64,000 nt of DNA from UKL13-2 sp947085425 (GTDB taxonomy: Bacteria > Pseudomonadota > Gammaproteobacteria > Burkholderiales > Usitatibacteraceae), in contig CAMTWK010000004.1 of the NCBI GenBank assembly GCA_947085425.1, forward strand, positions 1 through 64,000. Reading direction: 5' to 3'. Below the pieces are notes generated by a model. The model searched no databases and was not told the origin of the DNA. It was given only the letters and a program-made list of their open reading frames with translations. Numbering within the stretch: the first letter of the stretch is position 1; each line of letters starts with the position of its first letter. The position numbers were made by a program, and so were the translations under genes. Positions 43,451-51,084 of the stretch are shown here, in pieces.

Positions 43451-44413
43451 ATGGCGTCACAATCCAATCAGCCGTTGCCCGAAGGCTACCAGCTCAAAAA
43501 TTACACGATTGAAAAAGTGCTCTCATCGGGTGGTTTTTCGATTGTGTATCTGGCTCATGATGAAAACAACATTCCTGTTGCAATCAAGGAATATTTGCCG
43601 GCCGCGTTGGTGGTACGGGCCGATGGTGCCGATGTGGCGATTAATGCCGATGAAAACCTGTCGGTGTTTCGGCATGGACTGAAATGTTTTTTTGAAGAAG
43701 GTCGTTCACTGGCGTTGATTTCGCATCCAAACATCATTCGTGTGGAGAATTTTTTCCGCGCCAATGAGACCGTGTACATGGTCATGCAATACGTGCGCGG
43801 CCGCACACTGCAATTCCACATTCAGCGCCACCGACATGAGTTTTCAGAGTCGTTTATCCGCAGAATGTTCACGCATCTGCTGAACGGCCTGCGTGAAGTG
43901 CATGCCAATAAACTTTTACACTTGGATATCAAGCCGGCCAATATTTACATCACCATGGAAGGCAAACCGGTGTTGCTGGATTTTGGCGCGGCGCGGCAGG
44001 CGTTGACCGCCGACGCGCCGAAGCTGCGGCCCATGTACACCGCCGGGTATGCTTCGACAGAACAGTATTTGAACCACGACCAAATGGGCCCGTGGACCGA
44101 CATTTATGCCATCGGCGCCACCATGTACAACTGTATCGGCGGCAATCACCCGCAACCGGCCAATGAGCGCTTGGAAAATGACCGCATCGAGCCGCTGCGC
44201 AGTCTTGCCAAATGTGGATATTCAGAGGACCTTTACGACATTGTCGACTGGTGTCTGCAATTGGATCATCTGGCGCGTCCACAGTCGGCGTTTGAATTGC
44301 AAAAAGCCCTGATGAAAGATTCCACCGAGTGGCGGGTTGAGGCCGAAACCGGCACCGTCGAGTCGACGTTTACCAGTCGGATCAAAGCCACGCTCAACAA
44401 GAAAATATTCTGA
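43451..44413 (+). CDS. Serine/threonine protein kinase
   Basis: A 320-residue Hanks-type kinase without membrane anchor. Gly-rich loop LSSGGFSIVYLA, Lys of VAIKEYLP, catalytic loop HLDIKPANIYI (HLD in place of HRD), LDFGAAR and a GYASTEQYL activation segment. Two bases before a PP2C phosphatase gene, so kinase and phosphatase likely act on the same targets. This pair beside rph and yicC recurs in betaproteobacteria. Confidence 0.93.
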   Translation: MASQSNQPLPEGYQLKNYTIEKVLSSGGFSIVYLAHDENNIPVAIKEYLPAALVVRADGADVAINADENLSVFRHGLKCFFEEGRSLALISHPNIIRVENFFRANETVYMVMQYVRGRTLQFHIQRHRHEFSESFIRRMFTHLLNGLREVHANKLLHLDIKPANIYITMEGKPVLLDFGAARQALTADAPKLRPMYTAGYASTEQYLNHDQMGPWTDIYAIGATMYNCIGGNHPQPANERLENDRIEPLRSLAKCGYSEDLYDIVDWCLQLDHLARPQSAFELQKALMKDSTEWRVEAETGTVESTFTSRIKATLNKKIF

Positions 44414-44415
44414 CC

Positions 44416-45327
44416 ATGCGCTTCACCATCTTTCAGGAAAGTCATATTGGTGGCCGCAAGGTCAATCAGGACAGGCTCGCCTATTCATATTCGAAAGATG
44501 TGCTGTTAATGGTCATCGCCGACGGTATGGGCGGTCATGCGCGCGGTGAAATCGCTGCTGAAATTGCCGTCAACACCATCAATAACCGCTTTCAGGTTGA
44601 AGCGCGCACAGCGTTGCGCCGACCCAGGGAATTCCTCGAAACCGCGATTCATTCAGCGCATCGCGCCATCGTCGCTTTTGCTGATAAAAATGACATGCTC
44701 GAATGTCCGCGCACCACCATTGTCGCGGTGGTGATCCAGCACGGCAAAGCCGTATGGGCGCACGTTGGCGATTCGCGTTTGTATATATTTCGTGATGGCA
44801 AACTGGCGACTGCAACCAGCGATCACTCGCGGGTGCAGCAAATGATTGACGCCGGCGTTATCACCCAGGCGCAAGCTGCCGTGCATCCGGATCGCAATAA
44901 AATTTATAACTGCCTCGGCGGCGTACTGCCGCCAACCATTACTCATTCCGAAGAGTGGAATATGAATGTTGGTGATAGCATCTGGATTTCAACCGACGGA
45001 TTTTGGGGGCCGCTCAGCACCGACCAAATTGGTGCCCGGGCGCGCAACACCGACGTGTTGTCGTTGGTTCCCGAGTTGATCGCAGAAGCCGAACGGATAG
45101 CGGGGGATGAATCCGACAATCTTTCGGTGGTGGCATTGAAATGGGAAAAACAGGACGAAGATGAACCGGCTTCATCGGTGACGGTGACCGAGCCGATTGA
45201 AGGTTTTGCCACGTCAGCCAAAACCGTACAACAAACCGAGGGCCTCAAAGATGATATCTCCGACGATGAAATTGAAAAGGCGATCGCTGAAATTCAAAAC
45301 GCAATCAAAAACGTCGGCCGTCAATAA
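44416..45327 (+). CDS. PP2C-type serine/threonine phosphatase
   Basis: A 303-residue metal-dependent phosphatase. Metal-binding motifs VIADGMGGHARGEIAAEIAV, HVGDSRLY, and DESDNLSVVAL are complete. An acidic C-terminal tail (about 245-303) lies outside the catalytic fold. It should reverse phosphorylation by the upstream kinase. Confidence 0.94.
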   Translation: MRFTIFQESHIGGRKVNQDRLAYSYSKDVLLMVIADGMGGHARGEIAAEIAVNTINNRFQVEARTALRRPREFLETAIHSAHRAIVAFADKNDMLECPRTTIVAVVIQHGKAVWAHVGDSRLYIFRDGKLATATSDHSRVQQMIDAGVITQAQAAVHPDRNKIYNCLGGVLPPTITHSEEWNMNVGDSIWISTDGFWGPLSTDQIGARARNTDVLSLVPELIAEAERIAGDESDNLSVVALKWEKQDEDEPASSVTVTEPIEGFATSAKTVQQTEGLKDDISDDEIEKAIAEIQNAIKNVGRQ

Positions 45328-45390
45328 TATTGTGGGCGCCAATCCGCGCCGACCATTACCATTCTTATTTTTAACTTGTAGAAATTGATC

Positions 45391-46110
45391 ATGTCACGCT
45401 CTTTTAATCGCACGGCCAACGAGTTGCGTCCCATCACCATTACCCGTCACTTCACCAAACACGCCGAAGGCTCGGTATTGATCGCGGTTGGCGACACCAA
45501 GGTGTTGTGCACTGCCAGTGTTGAAGAGCGGGTGCCACCACATAAGAAAAATTCCGGTGAAGGTTGGGTGACCGCGGAATATGGCATGTTGCCACGCGCC
45601 ACCAACACCCGTTCCGATCGTGAAGCGGCGCGTGGCAAACAAACCGGCCGCACCCAGGAAATTCAGCGCCTGATCGGCCGATCATTACGCGCCGTGGTGG
45701 ATCTCAAGAAACTCGGTGAGCGTCAGATCACACTCGATTGTGATGTGATTCAGGCCGACGGTGGTACCCGTTGCGCGGCCATAACCGGCGCGTTTGTAGC
45801 CTTGCAGGATGCAGTTGCCGGCTTGATTAAAAAAGGACTCATCAGGGAGTCACCGGTGCGCGATGCGGTCGCAGCCGTTTCGGTCGGTTTGCACGCTGAT
45901 GGTGCACTGCTCGATCTGGACTACACCGAGGACTCGACCTGTGAAACCGACATGAATGTGGTCATGACCGGTTCCGGAACATTCATCGAAATCCAAGGCA
46001 CCGCCGAGGGGGCGCCGTTCACGCGCGCGCAATCCGATCAATTGTTGGCGCTGGCTGAGGCGGGTATAGGTCAATTGATTGTTGTGCAAAAGACGTCGTT
46101 GGCGGCGTAA
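45391..46110 (+). CDS. rph: Ribonuclease PH
   Basis: A 239-residue phosphorolytic exoribonuclease that trims tRNA 3' ends: NELRPITITRHFTKHAEGSVLI, the Arg-rich ATNTRSDREAARGKQTGRTQEIQRLIGRSLRAVV and DCDVIQADGGTRCAAITGA. Full length and intact, unlike the E. coli K-12 frameshift allele. ATG at 45391 is preferred over TTG at 45385. Confidence 0.97.
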   Translation: MSRSFNRTANELRPITITRHFTKHAEGSVLIAVGDTKVLCTASVEERVPPHKKNSGEGWVTAEYGMLPRATNTRSDREAARGKQTGRTQEIQRLIGRSLRAVVDLKKLGERQITLDCDVIQADGGTRCAAITGAFVALQDAVAGLIKKGLIRESPVRDAVAAVSVGLHADGALLDLDYTEDSTCETDMNVVMTGSGTFIEIQGTAEGAPFTRAQSDQLLALAEAGIGQLIVVQKTSLAA

Positions 46111-46159
46111 CAAAGTGGGTGCCGTTGGCAATTCACTTTTCTAACCACGCACTGTTGTT

Positions 46160-46762
46160 ATGAATGCTGTTTCATTTTTATCACGGCCCGCTTTAGTGAA
46201 GATGGATGGTTATCGGCTGGTCGAAATCGGCGCGGCGGATATTGCCACGCTGCAGCAATTTTATGAAGCCAATCCGCAATACAACCTGATTGTTGCCGGC
46301 TGTCCGCCGCACGCCACCCTGGCGCACGAGGATTTTTATGAGCGGCCGCCGCCGGAATTTCCCATGACCAAAAAAATCATGATTGCCATGGTTGATTCAA
46401 ACGGCGAAATGCTGGGTATTGCCGACATTGTTTCTGATTTATTCGTCACCCATGTTTGGCACATTGGTTTTTTTATGGTGGCAACCGCGCGTTATGGCAG
46501 CGGGTTGGCCGGCCATTTTTATCAGGCGTTGGAAACGTGGATGGCACAGCAGGGTGCGCGTTGGATCCGGCTGGGGGTGGTTGCGGATAACCCGCGCGGC
46601 AAGAAATTTTGGCAGCGAAACAAGTATCAAAAAGTGCGAACGCGCGAAAGCTTTTATCAGAATGCCGGCCGCACCCACACTCTGGATGTGTTGGTCAAAC
46701 CACTGGCCGATAATAATGTGCACGACTATCTGGCGTTGGTGGTCAGGGACCGTCCGGAATAA
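46160..46762 (+). CDS. GNAT-family N-acetyltransferase
   Basis: A 200-residue protein with the acetyl-CoA-binding core (about 70-160): IGFFMVATARYGSGLAGHFYQALETWM and the following WIRLGVVADNPRGKKFWQRNKYQKV. Substrate not recognisable. It is convergent with the flavoprotein gene that begins the minus-strand cluster. Confidence 0.85.
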   Translation: MNAVSFLSRPALVKMDGYRLVEIGAADIATLQQFYEANPQYNLIVAGCPPHATLAHEDFYERPPPEFPMTKKIMIAMVDSNGEMLGIADIVSDLFVTHVWHIGFFMVATARYGSGLAGHFYQALETWMAQQGARWIRLGVVADNPRGKKFWQRNKYQKVRTRESFYQNAGRTHTLDVLVKPLADNNVHDYLALVVRDRPE

Positions 46763-46780
46763 GTTAAACGGTGCCAAACG

Positions 46781-47908
46781 TTAGATGCGATATTTTTTGA
46801 TAAACGCCCGGTCGATGTAATTTTTCCAGTGCCACACCCAGCGTCCTTCCCAGGAAAATCTTCCCCAAGTGCCAATCGCATGTTTGTCTCCCGCTGAAAT
46901 CAGATACAACGAGGTGGGTTGCGGCCGGTAAGGCATTAAATCTTCGCCCGCCAAAACACGCCGTAAATTATCGGCCAGTGGTGGCCCGGCACGCACCGCA
47001 TATACGCCCGACTTGGGCCGCGAAAAATTTCGCATGGTGGCGCAGTCCCCGACGGCAAATACATTGGCATGGCTGACCGACTGCAAACAATCATTGGTCA
47101 AAATGTAGCCGCCACCATCACACATCACTCCTGATTCGTGCGGCCATGTTGCCGCCGCCGCGCCCAATGCCGCAATCACAAAATGCGCCGGAATAATTTT
47201 GTTGTCGGCCAACACCACACCCTCTGTATTCACGTCCTGCGCAACCGCGCCGCTGCGCAGCGTGATTCCCGCCCGTGACAATGCGTGTTGGATGCGTGGC
47301 GCAACCGGGCCGGGCAGGGTGTTGTCTGCGGATAGGAGGGTGATGTTGATTTTTTGTTTGGCCCATGCAAATTGCAAAGCCAGCGCCACTTCCACACCGC
47401 CCGCACCGGCACCGATAATCGCGATGGTTGACGATTTCCCGGCTTGATCACGATCTAAAACCTGTTGTTTTAAGTCGCGCATGTCGGTGATGAATTGTTC
47501 AATCGGCCGAATGGAAATAATCCCACCTTTGTTCAGTGCGGACGATTTATTTAGATCGGCAGCAGTAGTGGATATGGTTTTGGTCGCCGAGCCGGTATCG
47601 ACGCTCAACCAATCAAACTGAATCCGTTCGCCGGATGTGCACAGCACCTCATTCGATGGAAAATCAATCGCCTGACAGGCGGCTTCAATGATGTTGACGC
47701 CCGCCGCATCGGCGAGCGGTTTTAACTGAATCAAACAATCATCCAACTCGTAGTGGCCGGCGATCCATCCCGGCAACATTCCCGAATACACCTGGCGTAG
47801 ATAGGGCGTGACGAGGGTGATCGCGGCATCCACCGGCGGATTTGCCGCGAAAGATTTCAACACATGAACATGGGCATGACCACCACCGAGCAGGACAAGA
47901 TGTTTCAT
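46781..47908 (-). CDS. FAD-dependent pyridine-nucleotide oxidoreductase, TIGR03169 (SelD-associated) type
   Basis: A 375-residue flavoprotein. The FAD-binding start is LVLLGGGHAHVHVLKSF and a second Rossmann motif is IAIIGAGAGGVEVALAL; the C-terminal FAVGDCATM closes the FAD site. This is the family seen fused to selenophosphate synthetase SelD in some bacteria, here without SelD. The Cys pair of disulfide reductases is absent. Last gene of the cluster, two bases after DUF3047. Confidence 0.87.
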   Translation of the reverse strand: MKHLVLLGGGHAHVHVLKSFAANPPVDAAITLVTPYLRQVYSGMLPGWIAGHYELDDCLIQLKPLADAAGVNIIEAACQAIDFPSNEVLCTSGERIQFDWLSVDTGSATKTISTTAADLNKSSALNKGGIISIRPIEQFITDMRDLKQQVLDRDQAGKSSTIAIIGAGAGGVEVALALQFAWAKQKINITLLSADNTLPGPVAPRIQHALSRAGITLRSGAVAQDVNTEGVVLADNKIIPAHFVIAALGAAAATWPHESGVMCDGGGYILTNDCLQSVSHANVFAVGDCATMRNFSRPKSGVYAVRAGPPLADNLRRVLAGEDLMPYRPQPTSLYLISAGDKHAIGTWGRFSWEGRWVWHWKNYIDRAFIKKYRI

Positions 47909-47910
47909 GG

Positions 47911-48672
47911 TTATTTTGATGGCGACTGTTTTTGAAAAACGAAATCACCGAACCAGGTGCTGACCTGTTCTTTGGTTTGGTCGGTGTCACTGCCAATTGC
48001 AACCCCCATCACCCGTGGTGGTTCGCTGCCAAAGGCGGCACGGAAATCAGCGGCGACATCGCGGCTTTGTTCCTGCCATTGATTGATGTTGCTGTCGCCG
48101 GATTGCAAAACAATGATGCGCACACGATCGGTGTAGGGGCTCCATTGGCTCACGCCCATTGCCGCTTTGTTGTCCCACACATAACAAATGGCGGCAGTCG
48201 GCACATCGCCACCACTGATAAATCGTGCCAAGCGGATTTTGGCGCGATTGGTAAACGACAGGCTCTCCAACGGTACGTCAAAAACCACATAGACACGCGC
48301 CGCAAAATCGTCACCTTCTTTGCGGTTGATGTCCGCCCTGGTGATGGTGCGGCTGACTTTCCAGCGCCACAACAACTGTCCGGTTTTGAGCGGGTCAACC
48401 TGCAACGGCAATGCCACCGTGCCTGCGGATTGATTGGACTCCACCTTCAATACGGTGACGCCCGTATCGTCAACCATCGAAAATCGATTGGGTGGAATAT
48501 TCGGCACCGTCAGCGGCTTAAAGGTGGCGGGTAGTGCGGCGGCGGGTATGAGATCAGAAAACTTTGCGGTGACGGTATTGACCCCGGTTTCGGCAGACGA
48601 CACCCATCCTGTTGCCGCGACCAACGTAACCATTGCGGTTGTAAACGGCAATAACCGCGCGCGCTTGATCAT
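47911..48672 (-). CDS. DUF3047 exported protein
   Basis: About 253 residues with a signal peptide (MIKRARLLPFTTAMVTLVAATGW…). The body shows LLWRWKVSRTITRADINRKEGDDFAARVYVVFD and AICYVWDNKAAMG, features of DUF3047 proteins. Function unknown. Its ATG overlaps the stop of the upstream glycosyltransferase as ATGA, which ties it to this operon. Confidence 0.82.
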   Translation of the reverse strand: MIKRARLLPFTTAMVTLVAATGWVSSAETGVNTVTAKFSDLIPAAALPATFKPLTVPNIPPNRFSMVDDTGVTVLKVESNQSAGTVALPLQVDPLKTGQLLWRWKVSRTITRADINRKEGDDFAARVYVVFDVPLESLSFTNRAKIRLARFISGGDVPTAAICYVWDNKAAMGVSQWSPYTDRVRIIVLQSGDSNINQWQEQSRDVAADFRAAFGSEPPRVMGVAIGSDTDQTKEQVSTWFGDFVFQKQSPSK

Positions 48673-49307
48673 GTCGGCCAATAAAACTCAAAGGCGGGTT
48701 TGAGTGTTTTTAAGCGCGCCATATCATCCGGCCGATCAACGTCCCAGAGTGTGGGCATCTCGTGCCAAACAAATCTGCATGCAGTCAACGCCTCACGTTG
48801 TTGCGCCAGCACTTTGTCAGTGCCCCAGTCGACGTTGTTAAACATGGTGGGTCTGGTTTTGTTGGCACCGATTAATACGTAGCCGCCATCGTCGGCGGGG
48901 GTGATCACCACATCGTTGTCGGCCAGCTTCGCGGCTGCTTCCAGCAAATGTTTTTTGTTAAAGGCGGCGCAATCCGCGCCGACCAACAACACCCGCGGCC
49001 ACTCGGCGAGTGCTTCATTGAGGCTGTGCAACATGCGTTCACCGAGATTGTCGCTGCTGCATTGTTCGGCAAGGTCGACATCAAATTCGTCGGCACAATC
49101 CTCAAAAAAACCATGCGACACATCCGGCGCGCCGCATAACACCACATCGAAACCGGTGGCACAGGCGGTGGTGATGACCCGCTCCGCCAGGGCGGTGTGC
49201 AACATCGCCGCGCCAGCGGCACCGAGCGCGGGAATCAAACGGGTTTTTACCGTGCCGGGAATCGGTGCCTTGGCAAAAATTAGAATTGCGGTATCAATGG
49301 CCATCAT
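48669..49307 (-). CDS. TIGR04282-type (arsenosugar-cluster) glycosyltransferase
   Basis: About 212 residues of the nucleotidyl/glycosyl transferase A fold. It starts AILIFAKAPIPGTVKTRLIPALG, the hallmark of TIGR04282, and has LLVGADCAAFNKKHL and TPADDGGYVLIG, the metal/nucleotide-binding loop. In arsenosugar loci this family sits beside TIGR04283 and ArsS. It overlaps the upstream TIGR04283 gene by 14 bases. Confidence 0.9.
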   Translation of the reverse strand: MMAIDTAILIFAKAPIPGTVKTRLIPALGAAGAAMLHTALAERVITTACATGFDVVLCGAPDVSHGFFEDCADEFDVDLAEQCSSDNLGERMLHSLNEALAEWPRVLLVGADCAAFNKKHLLEAAAKLADNDVVITPADDGGYVLIGANKTRPTMFNNVDWGTDKVLAQQREALTACRFVWHEMPTLWDVDRPDDMARLKTLKPAFEFYWPT

Positions 49308-49989
49308 ATTGTCGATGCAAAGTTGTCGGTGAAGCGCCAAAAAAATAGGCCAGACGAATCCGCCACATGGTGAAAATGGTGCGCCAGATGCCGTGTTTTT
49401 GCCAACGGCGACCGGAAGTGACCATGGTGTCATGCAAACAGACGGGGTGCGCTATTTTTTTTAAGCGCGATGACATTTCCACATCTTCCATCAGTGGTAG
49501 CGCGGGAAATCCGCCCATCTTCAAAAAGACTGCACGCGTCATAAACATCCCCTGATCGCCGGTGCAAATTCCGGTCAGGCGCGAGCGATGGTTCATGAAC
49601 CATGCGATCACCGCCAACATCGACTGTTTGCCATCGATTCGAATGTCAAATCGTCCCCATGATGCACCTCCGGAAACAGCCGCCAACATGCCTTTGTCCG
49701 CGTCGCCCGGCAATAACGAATCGGCATGCAAAAACAGCAGCACATCACCATTCGTGGCGGCCGCACCGGCATTCATTTGTAAAGCGCGTCCTTTTTCTGC
49801 ACTCAGTACGCGGTCACAGAGTGGGGTGGCCAGCTCGATAGTGTTGTCGGTGCTACCACCATCGACAACACAAATTTCAACACCGCGTGTACGCATCGCT
49901 TGGAGCGTCGAAAGAGTGGTGGCAATATTGGCGGCTTCGTTCAACGCGGGAATGATGATGGTCAGGCGGGGTGCGGGGGATGGGGACAT
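49294..49989 (-). CDS. TIGR04283-type (arsenosugar-cluster) family 2 glycosyltransferase
   Basis: A 231-residue GT-A enzyme: LTIIIPALNEAANIATTL, VVDGGSTDNTIELA, FLHADSLLP (the DXD-like metal site HAD) and GDQGMFMTRAVFLKMGGFP. Family TIGR04283 is named for arsenosugar clusters, though many carriers are not proven to make arsenosugars. It precedes TIGR04282 with overlapping ends. Confidence 0.9.
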   Translation of the reverse strand: MSPSPAPRLTIIIPALNEAANIATTLSTLQAMRTRGVEICVVDGGSTDNTIELATPLCDRVLSAEKGRALQMNAGAAATNGDVLLFLHADSLLPGDADKGMLAAVSGGASWGRFDIRIDGKQSMLAVIAWFMNHRSRLTGICTGDQGMFMTRAVFLKMGGFPALPLMEDVEMSSRLKKIAHPVCLHDTMVTSGRRWQKHGIWRTIFTMWRIRLAYFFGASPTTLHRQYDGH

Positions 49990-50010
49990 GACGCCATTTT
50001 AGACGCGCAA

Positions 50011-50075
50011 TGAGGGTGAAGTCGCCCTCTCCCCGGGAGGGAGAGGGACCGAGGGAGAGGGGTGAGGGTGAAGTC
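50011..50075. repeat. Purine-rich hairpin repeat between DUF547 and the glycosyltransferase gene
   Basis: CCCTCTCCC-cggga-GGGAGAGGG (50025-50047) is a strong hairpin, and TGAGGGTGAAGTC occurs on both sides (50011-50023 and 50063-50075). This CCCTCTCCC/GGGAGAGGG type is a familiar dispersed intergenic repeat in proteobacteria. Confidence 0.75.
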
Positions 50076-50180
50076 ACCATCATCAATTGCCGGATGAGTA
50101 GAATATCCTGCAAATGAAACCATAGAGAGGTCGGGCATTTCCGGCAATAAAGGGCCGAAACGCCGCGCCAATTGGCGCGT

Positions 50181-51068
50181 TTACTTTTTATCGTTGATCG
50201 CCCAGTCGTATTCCAAATAACCAATGGTGACCTTGCCGTCACGAATCTTCTGTTGGTCGGCCGGACTATCCGCCAGCAATTGTGCATAACGGCCGAAATA
50301 TTGCGCCTTTGACTTGATTGGAATGGTTTTGCCGTCAAAACCGGACAATCCCTTTCCCCAATCTTCGGCAAACCAATTAAAGATCATCGACACTTCCAGC
50401 TTGCCGTTGGCGTAACGGTTGCGTGTGCGGTCGGACAAAAACCGCACGGCCTGTTCTTCGAGTTGGGCTTCCAGGCGCTCAGCGGCAAACGCTTCTTCAC
50501 GCAACGCCGGGCAGCCAATCGACGCGCAGTTGACCGCATAGTGCACCCGTGGTTCGTTGTAGCTGCCGGGTTTGCGTAAGGTGTCGTGTTCAATACTATC
50601 GAGCGAAAAATCTTGCCCGAGTAATTTGATAAACGGACGTTTCCAGCGGTTATCGAAAAAACTGCCGATATCTTTGATCGACTTCAGCGGATAGTTTTGT
50701 AACATCAACTCCAGTGTGAAGCCGTTGTAGGCATTGATCAAAAAAGCCATGCGTTGAGGTTTGGTCCAGGCATTAAAGTCAACAGCGGTGACTGCGGACA
50801 GGCTGGAGAGGTAGGCTTGTAATGCAGTACGATCTTTTTGTAATGCGGCGTAGCGCACCTGCGTAATTTTGCCGCCATCAATTACTACCACATGTTTTTT
50901 CAGCAGGGTGGTGAATGCCGCATGGCTGTGATCAAAACCGGTTGCCGCAGATACGGCGGTTGCGGCGCTGGTGGTGGATGTGGCGGCTGCGGCGCGTGCA
51001 ACGCCCGCGGCCAACCCCGCGGCCATCAATACCAGTGCCATTAAAAATGTGCGCTTATTCATATTCAT
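50181..51068 (-). CDS. DUF547 exported protein
   Basis: A 295-residue protein with a signal peptide (MNMNKRTFLMALVLMAAGLAAGVARA) and the DUF547 core: MAFLINAYNGFTLELMLQNYPLKSI, EHDTLRKPGSYNEPRVHYAVNCASIGCPALREEAF. The Asn-Cys and Gly-Cys-Pro residues are the conserved ones of the domain and resemble a cysteine-protease-like fold. Biochemical role unknown. It follows the VTT-flavoprotein gene by 16 bases. Confidence 0.87.
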   Translation of the reverse strand: MNMNKRTFLMALVLMAAGLAAGVARAAAATSTTSAATAVSAATGFDHSHAAFTTLLKKHVVVIDGGKITQVRYAALQKDRTALQAYLSSLSAVTAVDFNAWTKPQRMAFLINAYNGFTLELMLQNYPLKSIKDIGSFFDNRWKRPFIKLLGQDFSLDSIEHDTLRKPGSYNEPRVHYAVNCASIGCPALREEAFAAERLEAQLEEQAVRFLSDRTRNRYANGKLEVSMIFNWFAEDWGKGLSGFDGKTIPIKSKAQYFGRYAQLLADSPADQQKIRDGKVTIGYLEYDWAINDKK

Positions 51069-51084
51069 TCCGGTTCAATGTCGC